Of a stretch of 64,000 bases of DNA, positions 9,764 to 20,100 are shown one piece after another. Made by a program: the position numbers and the translations under genes. Numbering within the stretch: the stretch's first letter is position 1; each line of letters starts with the position of its first letter. The notes beneath the pieces were generated by a model that was not told the DNA's origin, ran no database searches, and worked only from the letters and a program-made list of their open reading frames with translations. The DNA is from Neospora caninum Liverpool (Eukaryota > Apicomplexa > Conoidasida > Eucoccidiorida > Sarcocystidae). Where the stretch lies: positions 1,137,635 through 1,201,634 of the forward strand of contig NC_018394.1 in assembly GCF_000208865.1 (NCBI RefSeq), in the 5' to 3' direction.

Positions 9764-12700
9764 CTCTGTCCAAGTGTACAGAAAAACTGTCGAAATCAAC
9801 TCCCTACAGCAGAAGATTCATTTCTCCTTGGTCCTCTCGCTCTCCCCCTAGCCCCCTCTCCTGCCCACTCAGTCCCTCCTTTTCTGGCGGTTGTCGTAGG
9901 CGACTTTCGGTCCGTGAAGTCTTCTAGCGGGCCATCGAACGAGCCGCACGTAGCCGCAGCACGCTGACCGAGGCACGGCTTGGAGGAAAAAGGAGGGACG
10001 AAAGGCACAACCGGTAAAGTCGACAAACGGTCCAGTCCCATGTACCGTTCCACCGAGAGGATGCTCTTGTCAGTTCTGAGCGACACCGTCCGGCTGAAGA
10101 CCCTTGCAGAACACTGCCAGTGTGAATCAGCCCGTTGGCGCTCGAGGAAACACCTTCCAAGCTTTGGACGAAAGAGTGGTGGAAGCCTCTCCCAGTCGCA
10201 GAAAAAGGTTACAGTAGACACCGACCGGTAACTTCACTTGCTGCGCGAGGGCACAGGGGAAAAAATCTGTACGCGTTGACCGTGTTCGTAGGTCGACTTA
10301 GTAAACATCTCTGTACGTACACACGAACACGACTGTCCAGCAGCGGCGAAAGAGAGCCGAAATCCGCTTTCTGAGGGAATCAGCAGAGACGCACCGCACA
10401 AATTCTGGTGCTTTCTAGAAGACACCACAGCAAGAGGCACGGGTTAGCTTTGTTCTCACGCAAGGAAAAGCCACAGCTCTGGGCCATCGGGGATACGAGT
10501 CGGCGGTGAAAAGGCCCGCGCAAAAATTGGGAGGCGGGGTGGGCACCCAGCGCACCTTTTCCCGCTACAAAAAATGGACACAGAAATGCCAAATGGGTGG
10601 CCGTGCAGAAAATGTGTGACAAAGTAGCTAGGCCGGCAATCCGTCGGCGGAAAGAAGCGGCCAACGAAGGCAGGCGGTTGCTACAGCTACGCTGCGGCCG
10701 CCTGTGGCATCCAGTTGACGAAGCAGGAAAGGGCAAAAGACGCGTATTTGCCAGTTTGTGTCAGTACAGAACGCACAACCAGCTCCCGTAGAAGAATCCG
10801 GGACGGCATTGGCAGAATGTATGACGGAACCAAACTCCGTCCAGTCAGGACAGGGCCCGACGGGCGGGGTGACGATAATAAGAGCCAACAGTCAAGCGCC
10901 TCGAGGTTCCCGATCCATGCATTTCATGACGGAAACGGAAGAAAAACTAAGGCACGCAGCCCCGATGGAAGAGGGGGACGGTTCGCGATGACGCTGAAGA
11001 AAGTGGTGCTGCGTACAGAAGCCGTTGCACCGTCTGCAAATATTGCGGGGAGACAAGTCGGGCCGTGAAATTTCTACACTGCAGGAGAGAACTTGCCGTA
11101 GAAAGACCTACGTGGTGAAAGGCGGGGAACGTTGCTTCATTCGGAATCGATGAGCGGGCAAGTGACAGCCGATACAACCGCGTTCCAGCGCGTCGGCCTA
11201 CCTACTCTTCGACTCGACACATGCGTACAGGCCAGCGTGACGCCCGTGTCAGCGGAATGGACAGGCACGTGCCGGTGGCGCAGATCACCGGCAAGGACTA
11301 CACAGACACACAGTCTCCTTCCCGTGCCCATCTACTCACAACGTGTGTGTCACTTGCAGTCTCTTGATGAATGCTTCTCGCAGAGGCCGAAGGAACTTTC
11401 GTTACACTCTCCATTTGTTAACGGTCTCAGCGTGCCATACAGGAGGGTGACCCAGAAACAGGTCGTCGGCGATGGGACTCCGGCCGTTGACACCGGATAG
11501 GTGTGTCCGTATATAAGGCATGGCTGCACCAGCAGATTCTGTCAGCAGCACGCGAATCACAAGAAACTTCTCTCATGCATCGAAAAAAGAGCTGCAACAT
11601 CTGTTCGTCCAGTGCACCTTTTCTTCCCAGGGACTCGGTGGCTAACATGCTGAGAGACGATGCGTCTTTTCAGCCTCAATACAGCTGTGTAGTGCCTGTG
11701 GAACGATTCCAAGGCGATTGTCCTTGCCCCGTCAGTTTCGGCCGTCGATTCACAGACGTTCGTCTGGGACATCCACTTGCCGAATTCCTTCATTCACCGT
11801 AGACTGACCGTCGTCAAATATGTACCAGAAGCCCTTCAGAAGCATGTTGAGCTGTCGTTCGTAATACATTGCTTCTTGGGCCTCTGCTCTGTCAACAACG
11901 GCTTTTCATTTTACAACTGGTGTCAGAACGTTCTGGCTGCTGGAATCTAGATTTCGGGGACCCTCGGGACTGTCGAGTAAACGATACCTTGTCGTATCGT
12001 GATCGAGGTCCGCCTCCAGAATAATCACGCAGAGCGTATTTGTCTCATGAGGTCATCACCTTCGCACGTGCCTGGGACCTGCTTCTATGCTATCTGAGAC
12101 TCCGAGGTCATTAAGCGTCGGCGGCAACTAGCGACGGGCTTCTTTTAAAGATGGTGAGCATCGTCTTGGTTCCCGGGTACATTGTAGTGCAAAGCCGTGG
12201 CCCTTGTTGACACCGACTGGTGGCCGGGCGGTGACACCGGTCGTCGATGTATCCGCGAGGAAGGACGACATAGATCTGCCCACCTCTGACTTTCCTCTCT
12301 GTCTTCACGTGGTAGATGGCATCCGACACCAGGATTCCCACGAACTCGCCGGCCTTCCTCAACCCTCACTGACATCGAACCCTACCCTTCAATTCGTAGT
12401 GCAAGATTGGCCGAGTGTTTGGGCGGTTGGCGCATAGTTGGCCCATGGAGATTCTGTCTGTGCAACACCACAGCTTGTGCCCCAACGGTACTGGGCCGGA
12501 CGCACTAGGAGGAGGAGGAGGGGATAAGGCAGGAACCGACATTCCATTTTTCTTCCCTCATGTTTACATGATTCAAAAGACGCGTCAGAACTATTCTCAG
12601 GGTGATTTCAGGAGGGTCGTAGCCGTCTGTGGAGAGGGTTAACACGGGTTTACGGCCATATGAAGTTATTGTGTAGCTGTAGGCGATATTGGTTTCTCGT

Positions 12701-12856
12701 GATGAGTGTCGTCTCACGCGGCAAAACGCAAACCGACCCTTGTATAGCTACGTGAAAAGCTTTTCAACTGTCTCGCGGTAACCTTTAATATCGTTCTCAA
12801 TGGGTTGACCCGCCGGTAAATGGATATGCGGTCTGGCACAGATTTGAAACGGTGTG
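9764..12856. promoter_or_regulatory. Divergent spacer between the hydrolase and the dynein light chain
   Basis: About 3.1 kb upstream of two divergent genes. It should contain both promoters and 5' untranslated exons. Only short open frames occur (142 codons or fewer), with no family motif, signal peptide or paired splice signals that convinced me. No tRNA-like or rRNA-like fold was recognised. Composition looks less purine/pyrimidine-biased than the neighbouring genes. Confidence 0.4.
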
Positions 12857-13304
12857 ATGTGCGTACAGTCAGAAGTAGAAGAGACTCTGAATCGTATCAA
12901 GACGCACAAGGGCGTCTGTGGCATTGTCATCGTCAACAGCGATGGCGTACCAATCAGGTCAACTCTGGATAGCCAGACTACTGCCCAATACTCGGCACTG
13001 ATTTCCCAGTTGGCTGCTAAGGCCAGATCTGTTGTCAGAGATCTTGACCCACAGGTGAGCCATAAGTGACGCTTCTTCAGTTCTGAACTACCATAAGCAA
13101 CGCAACGCTACAGAATCTTTTGCGATCTTCTCTGGTGCTCTTATTCTACCGTACCTTGTGTGTGGTTTTGGAATGCTGCAGAATGATCTGACGTTTTTGC
13201 GGGTGAGATCTAAAAAGCATGAGATTCTGGTTGCACCAGACAAAGATTACGTGCTTATTGTTATACAAGACCCAAACTCAGAACAGGGAGCTTCGGCAAA
13301 TTGA
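12857..13304 (+). CDS. Dynein light chain, roadblock/LC7 type
   Basis: Two exons, 12857-13054 and 13182-13304 (106 aa). The donor is CAG|GTGAGC and the acceptor gctgcag|AAT, both at a codon boundary. The protein aligns along its length with DYNLRB1: [43 protein letters not shown], then [20 protein letters not shown] and [10 protein letters not shown]. Roadblock chains dimerise and bind the dynein intermediate chain, so a role in cytoplasmic or flagellar dynein is expected. The ATG at 12857 gives MCVQSEVEE. The cag just before SEVEE could instead be an acceptor for a separate first exon, so the first four residues are uncertain. The C-terminal extension QGASAN goes beyond the usual end. Confidence 0.93.
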
Positions 13305-14688
13305 ATTCCTATGGGGGTCGGGCCATCGGCGGACCGATCCACTATTGAAGCTTTTTCCCCGTCTGCTTCCGTACGTAACGCATCTACGCATTGTCACCGA
13401 ACCCTCTTGTTAATTTTTTTCTCCGGAAACAACGATGGTTACTACCTCACATTAGATCTGGCCGTCAACTGGTCCCTGAAGAACTTGACGCCGACCTTCG
13501 ATACTCTAAAGTACAGGAACTGATTGAGGCGCATGTAAAATTCTGGCTTAGCTTTAACTCAGTTTTGCGATGACCTGTCAGTTATTGAGATGTGGTCAAT
13601 AGGCCACTCTTCAGTGAATATGAATCATAAAGAGTAGGATTCCTTCTTCCCACTCCCCGTCACCCTCTTTCCTGCACGGCAAGCTGGATCAGTCCACGGA
13701 ATACACTTCGGCGGACAACTCCACGGGGCTAATGACGCAGAGCACTTTCACGATCTGCACGAGATTTGCGGCCCAAGATGCGGGCTGGGAATGCGTAAGG
13801 ACGTACACTAGATGAGTGCGCCTGCGTTGACGTCCTAGCATGTGACGCCGCAGAGAAATTACGAGGAAAATGCGAGGGTGTTTGCAGCCGCCATGTTGCG
13901 CGTTCAACTCATGTGTACACTGCTGTTTACATGCCAGAATAGGACAGTTCTGCCCTATCGAACACTGTGGCAGTCCCTTGCTTGCAGGTCACCTGCTGTT
14001 GCCTTTCTAACCTAAGTATACGTCACTGGCAACAAAAGTCTTCAAGTGGCTCGTTCTATGTGTATCAAGTAGTAGGCAAACACAAAATAGGAAAAGAACA
14101 AGTCCTGCAGCATTTAGCAGGGGAAGTGTCTATTGAGGCGGTCAACCGCACGGCCTTTGAGTCGTTGTTTCTGTGTCTGACCTGGAAATTCTGGAGGCAT
14201 CGTCAGGGCAATGCCTACGGTAACACCGTCATACGTCGGCGGCCACCGTGGCGCCGTCTGCTCTGGCTCGGTTTAAAATGCGGCAGTGTATGCTGTTCCT
14301 GAATGACATATTTCTGTGCACACACACAAATTCCAGACACCGTTAATCCTCTACGCAGTGAGTCCCAATGCAGTAGCAGGAATGCATAAGCCTCTTACAC
14401 TCGATTATCGAACGTGGTGTCTACCCTCGCAAAAGAGGTTACTTCATTTCTGTGACGCTCTAGTGTACAGACACAACGACTCCGCCACGCAAACCTGGGG
14501 AAGTCTCGTTCCACCACAGCTTGTCGTTCAGTGTCCAAAAAGTCTGTTTTGTATCAGTAGGCAAACCATCTGCTGTCGCTGTTCTGTTCTGGTGCAACGT
14601 TTGGTAAAACTCTTGTTGACTGATCGGATACTCGTAACGACGCAGTCCCTTTCGTTCACCTGGATTGATTTGTGGTTGATAGTCAAAA
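13305..14688. promoter_or_regulatory. Spacer between the dynein light chain and the hexapeptide-repeat gene
   Basis: About 1.4 kb containing the light-chain 3' end and the promoter of the next gene. A short plus-strand frame ending at 13573 (..RQLVPEELDADLRYS..) looks mildly protein-like but has no start, partner exon or family match. Otherwise only short frames without motifs are seen. Confidence 0.4.
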
Positions 14689-15534
14689 ATGGGTCGCCCG
14701 ATGAATTGCATCGTTGTTGCCGTAGCCTTCGTGGCAGCAACCGCGGGAGTCAGAGGTAAGGAGCTTTAGGGTGTGTTCAACAAAACCTCAGACAGTTCCG
14801 TTTTGAACGTCACAGGAGCCGAAGTGTTTTCAGAAGCAATGGATAAGCCAACAGAATTTGAGAAAAGTGCCCCAGAAAGGCAAACGGGGAAGCTCGCAGA
14901 CTTATCGCAATTTTCTGACCTTCCAACTCTGGCAGATATGCCGAAGCTATCCGAACTACCAAAACTTGCGGACATGCCAAAAATAGCGGACATGCCAAAG
15001 TTGTCAGACATGCCCAGGATGGTTGACATGCCTCAGTTTCCAGAAATGCCCAGGATGGTTGACATGCCTCAGTTCCAAGAAATTCCCAGGATGGTTGACA
15101 TGCCTCAGTTCCCAGAAATGCCCAGGATGGTTGACATGCCCAAGTTGTCAGACATGCCAAACATGACTGACATGCCAAAGCTTGCAGACTTGCCCACAAT
15201 TGGCGACATGCCCAGGCTGGCAGACTTGCCAAGGCTTGCGGACATGCCCAGTATTGCCGACATCCCAAAGTTTTCAAGTAACGACTTCATGGCAAAGCTC
15301 CCACATTCTGGCGAGATGGACACTGTCCTTTCCGGACTTAAGGATTTAATCCCGGACATGGACTCGTTTAGTTTTGAAAATTTGCCCAAGGCCGGGCCGA
15401 CGTTCCAGGGGCTCCCCATGAGGATACCGACCTCCACAGCGCAGACAGGCGAATTTTTTACTCCACTTGCTGACCTAATCAAACCAGAAGCTGCTTCCCT
15501 AACAAGCTTGATCAAACCATCCGGAGCTTTCTGA
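14689..15534 (+). CDS. Secreted protein built from 21 hexapeptide repeats (unknown function)
   Basis: Two exons, 14689-14755 and 14816-15534 (261 aa). Exon 1 (aaaaATGGG) encodes a signal peptide, MGRPMNCIVVAVAFVAATAG, and splices at AGAG|GTAAGG. The 60-base intron contains an in-frame TAG, so it must be removed. An alternative in-phase acceptor follows tgttttcag at 14832. After about 25 Glu/Lys-rich residues, residues 49-174 form an uninterrupted array of 21 six-residue units. The pattern is hydrophobic, variable, Asp/Glu, Met/Leu/Ile, Pro, Lys/Arg/Gln/Thr (for example LADMPK, MVDMPQ, FPEMPR). The tail holds two LIKP motifs and ends SGAF. There is no other membrane segment and no Cys after the leader. 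I do not recognise a family. A dense-granule, wall or parasitophorous-vacuole protein is a guess from the leader only. Confidence 0.75.
14893..15270 (+). repeat. 18-bp (hexapeptide) coding repeat array, with 36-bp higher-order units
   Basis: Twenty-one 18-base units in frame. In the centre (about 15013-15130) pairs of units are nearly identical (cccaggatggttgacatgcc), forming a 36-base higher-order repeat with close to four copies. This implies recent duplication of unit pairs within an older hexapeptide array. Confidence 0.88.
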
Positions 15535-17170
15535 GATATCTTTTGTGGTGATTACCCCGTGCATGTTGCGGAATGTTCACCGCTATCCATAGTTACAATG
15601 ATGTATCATCCTATTGCGGGCTGCCTGTATATTGAACCACACAGACAGTGAAAGTTAACGCTGGCCCTGCTAATGCTTCCTTATTTCCCTGGAGTGCATG
15701 AAAACGCCTCCCGTTCCTGCGATACAGACGTAGCGGACTGTTCACGGTGCGGTGGACCGCTACCGCCAGCCGAAGGTTGCTGCGTACACCTAGTAGTTCG
15801 TTCGTTCGTTTGATTTCTGACTACACGGTATTATTATTTCCTTCGACGACCGGCTGCATTCAAACGGCCGTGCAAAAATATTTGCAAGTGAGTTCTTGGA
15901 AATGTCTGTCCCGATGGCCACGTGCGGAGTTCCGCTACGATACCTTGGGCGTGACCCCCGCGACCGAGACACTCGCATGCCGAGCCAGTGGATCCCGACC
16001 ACGCAACCGAACAGGAAGCACAAACACTAGCAGTTATGCTTCTGCCCATTTACAATCAACAGCTGTGCACGTGGTGATATTCCCGTCATCGCTGTGGAAA
16101 GATGCGTAATGCTGCGCCACACGAAAGGAGATAAGAATGGAGCAAGCCGGGGCCAGGTGGGCGCATGGAGACATGAGGAACGCGCTTTCCAGTTGTTGCC
16201 GTGTGCGCGTACGTTAGAGAAGCTGTGCACCTGTTGGGGAACTGAGTTAATCCCCTGTAGAAGATGATTGAAGGTGCACAGTGGCAGAAGAACGTGTTTA
16301 CTGACGCTTTCTGCCACAACAAGCATCTGTCGGGGGATCTCGGAGGCCGACCGCTCGAAAAGCTGCTGGTCAAAAAAAGGTCGCATGCGGAAATAAACCC
16401 TTGCAAGCCTTTTTCGCGCAAGCTCAAGTTGTATTTCGGTTTTCTATGCGAGTTTTGGTACTTGGCAGAAGCTAGCCCTACACGTGTGTCCATGGGTATT
16501 GTTTTGTGTTCAACAACTGCTGTCTTTCGACGCAGCGTGAATATTGGTTTTTGTGTCTTCCGCGTCGTGAACGATTGGGAGACTTCCTGGCTGACGATAT
16601 TTTGATGCTGTTTTAACTGTTCTCTTAAATCTCGGGCCAGAACAAGCATACCTACTTCTGTCCAGGTGTTTGCTCCGTCAGTCCCAGGCATTATGAATAA
16701 CTGTGGCCCGCCGGTCGTGTGTCTTCCTCTACGCTGAAGCCAAAGATACGTGATCTGAACGTTCAGCCTTCAAACTACTTTTTCGCTCCCGTCTCCTCGT
16801 TGCTGCGGTGATTTTACGCTAAGAGCCATGTCGCCTAGGCCAACCGCGCCGTCCTGCCCCGCAACGGGCTCAGGTTGTTCAAGGAGCAACGTTCCGGCGA
16901 CCCTTCATCGGAAACCTGGATCATGATCCTTCCAGAACTTCATTGTCCCGCCTTTCACTAGGTATTTCGAGCGCAAGGAAGTGCGCTTCTAGACCACGTT
17001 TTCCGCCGATCGTTCGGTTGGCGCTCCCTGTCGCCTGACGTATTGTGACACTTCTCTCGTTTCTACGGATCCTTGGACGGCACGAGTGTTCCATTTCACA
17101 CGACTGGATCGAGCGTTGTCGCTCTCGCTTTTCTTCTTGCGACGCGAGCACTCCAGAACCTGCCGGCACA
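15535..17170. promoter_or_regulatory. Spacer upstream of the PX-domain gene
   Basis: About 1.6 kb holding the 3' end of the repeat gene and the promoter of the PX gene. A short gttc repeat occurs near 15800. The only sizeable frame is on the minus strand (16691-16086), listed separately. No RNA gene was recognised. Confidence 0.4.
16086..16691 (-). CDS. Possible hypothetical protein, 201 aa (weak)
   Basis: An ATG-initiated single frame beginning MPGTDGANTWTEVGMLVLAR, continuing with a plausible polar helical stretch (LREQLKQHQNIVSQEVSQSF), then Lys/Arg-rich sequence without motifs. It would be divergent from the PX gene. No family match, signal peptide or splice evidence supports it. It may be a chance frame or a remnant. 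Confidence 0.25.
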   Translation of the reverse strand: MPGTDGANTWTEVGMLVLARDLREQLKQHQNIVSQEVSQSFTTRKTQKPIFTLRRKTAVVEHKTIPMDTRVGLASAKYQNSHRKPKYNLSLREKGLQGFISACDLFLTSSFSSGRPPRSPDRCLLWQKASVNTFFCHCAPSIIFYRGLTQFPNRCTASLTYAHTATTGKRVPHVSMRPPGPGLLHSYLLSCGAALRIFPQR

Positions 17171-20100
17171 ATGGCAGCATTCTACGATGCTGGCCGCCAC
17201 GAAGAGGGCATCGATAGCGGAGGCCGGCATATGCTGAAGATCTACGAAGGCGTCTCGACAGAGTCTACGCTTGAGGAAGGCGACATGTCTCGTGCAACCC
17301 AACAGTTCCACGATGAAGCGCCAATTCCATTCTCTGTGACGATTCCGCGAGCGGAGGTGGTGAACTCTGGGGCGTGGCTCACCCATATGAGTTACTTGGT
17401 GCAGTTTTCTGACATGGGGTTGGTCCGTACCGTTCGCCGACGCTTCAGTGACTTCCAGCGCTTAGCTCAGGACCTCGATCATCTTCTTTCTCATCCTTGC
17501 GCTCACGTTCTCTGTGCGACTTCCCCTCGCCCTCCGGCTGGCCCTCGAAGGACACAAAAGAGCAATCAGACGCCGGGACTGGCTCTCTTGAGACCCGCTG
17601 GCGGAGACAGTCCAGCGCCTTCGGGCCCGTGGGGGTATCTTGGTGCTAAGACTCCGGCGGTTTCTCCACCCTCGCAGTCTGAGACTCACGAATGCCAAGG
17701 CACGGGGGAGAGTTGCGGAGCAAATGCGTCTTTCTGTGAAAGGGACTCGGAAGACGAGGCGTGCGACACACACCGCTCTCCATCCTTTCCTTTCCTCGTC
17801 TCAGCTGGCGAGCAGCCTGTTCGTTTTCTCTCTGTTGAGCAAGGAGACGGGGTCGGGCCTCTCACTTCGGACGGCTCTCTAAATCCTTTTCTGGCTTCGC
17901 AGTTCCCGAGCCACCCCGGTCTGGGTAATGGCTACAGTGGATCCTGCGCCTCCCCGTGCCGGGGCGAATGCGCCGCCAAGGGGTCCATCGTGTCTGTGCT
18001 GCCTCCCAAGCGTTTGTTTGGAAACATGGATCCTGCATTTGTGGAAGAGAGACGAAGGGAACTGGAGCGTTTTCTTCATCTGCTTCTTCTCCGCGAAGAG
18101 GTCTTTCTCCTGTCCCCGTTCTGGAACTTCTTTGAGGCGGACCACGCCTCTGCTCTACTCGCGAGCTTCTTCATCCTCACAGCCCCGGCCCGAAGGCGCA
18201 GTGGGAGACACGACTCCACGGCTCTGGGCGTTTTGCAGGAGACGCTGTGGAGGCTCCGCGAGCTCGTCTGCGGCGCTCTGCGGGACGAGGCGGAGCGCTT
18301 GTCGCGCCTCAGGGACATCAGGGAAGGCGACGGGGGCGCAGCCGTCGAAAACGCTTCCACACGAACGCAGTCCGAGTGGCTTTATCCAGACCCCGGAGAC
18401 CGAGGCTGGCCAGTTTCCGCCCTCGACTCGTCTTCGATCCGGCCTTGCCCCAACACGCACGGTGGGGTTCCCCTTTCGTCATGGCGAGAAGGCAAGGGGA
18501 TGCGTTGTCATCTTGGAGAGAATGCTTCGCTCTCTGAGCCTCCGCCGACATCCTGTCAAGACTTTTCAGATTCGAGTGCGGCGAGGACGCCGAATACTTC
18601 TGAGCACCTCCAGGCGGACGCACGTGGAAATCGAGACACTCCAGGAGGGGCGCGAGGGCGCGTGATTCTCCCGGTAGGGCGAGGCGAGGCGGAACTCTGG
18701 CGTTTGTGTCACCCTCAGTTCGTCCTTCGGCTCCTCTGCATGATTGCAGATGGACCTTATCTCCCCGCCTACGTTCAGCTGCAGGTTGTCGATCTGCTGT
18801 GTCTCCTTCTCTCTTTGTCTCCGCCCTGTCTCCTTCCCCTCCTCGTTCAAGCGCATGCGTTCGAGCTGGTGTTTCGCCTTCTGGAATACACTGCGGCGTC
18901 GGTCAACGCCGAGATCTCTCGAGACCTTTCGAGGTCGCAGAGTTTCCGCAAACAGAGTTCTCGGGCCTCGACGTCTTCTCTCGGCACACAGCGCCCTTGT
19001 GCGCAGGAGGAAAGAGGCCTTACGTCATGCTCGTTTCGCCAGCGCAGAGAAGCCTCCGCTTCTGGAGCGTCTTCCTCGTCGGAGAGAGAAAGTGACAACA
19101 TGCACAGGCGGCGAGAAACAGACCGCGAGTCAAGTGAAGAGCCGGCGGAGGAAGTCGCCTTCCGTCCGGCAGCAAGAAAGCCCAGATACGTGGAGAGACT
19201 CGGCAGAAGGCTTCGAAGGAGAGCCCACCGACATGCAACGCCGTCTGCTCCCTTCGTATGCGCGCGAGAAGAGGGAAATGGGCAAGGAGACGGCCAGACT
19301 GTCGACTGCGACGAGCATCTGCGGGTGCGCATCGAAGTGGCCGATGCATGCATGCGCCTCGGCGCCCGGTTGGTCGAGTTGTGTCCAGACGAGTTCTTTT
19401 TTTTTTTGAAGTCGAAAGAAGGCCTGTTGCGCCTGCGCGATCTTCTCCGGCAGAAAATGCAAAAGCGTCCGGCGCGCAACCGTTCCCACTACAGAGAAAC
19501 GTCCAGAGACAGCAGAAGGGGACACAGTGAAGAACGACGGAGACATCGAGCCTCGTCGCTTTCCAGTGGGCGCCGACAGCCTTCCCAGAGCTACTCGCGG
19601 GAACTGAGTGAGGCGGACGACCCGGGGCGAGTCGGCGCAGAGGGGGAAGTCGTGGAAGGCGAAAGGGCTGGCAGAAGCCGAGGAAGCGCCGAGCGGAGAG
19701 GCCGACGGGAGAGACAGGGAGACGCAGCCTTTCACGGGATGGACGGAAGCCAGGTGCACAGGCAAACAGCGTTGCCAGAGAACGACGGCACCGATGAAGC
19801 CGACACAGATGCCACAGGAGACGAGGCTGCGAACGACTCCGAGTCGAGCTCGAACGCGAGTCTCGAGAGCTATCTCTCGGAAGAACAAGAAGACCTTTCA
19901 TCAGCTTCGCCTCTTCTGTCTGCGTTGCGTCGTCGTGCGGCTCGCCGCATGCTCCTCTGCATGTTGCCTGTGTCAGCGGTGCCTGGAGACAGGACGCTCC
20001 GGGTCGCTGCGGCGGGGCAGAGCGCGCGGCAGGAAGCGCGGAGACGCCGAGGCCAGCGACGCAGCTGTCGGGCGGCCTCGCCCTCTTCGGTCTCTTCTTG

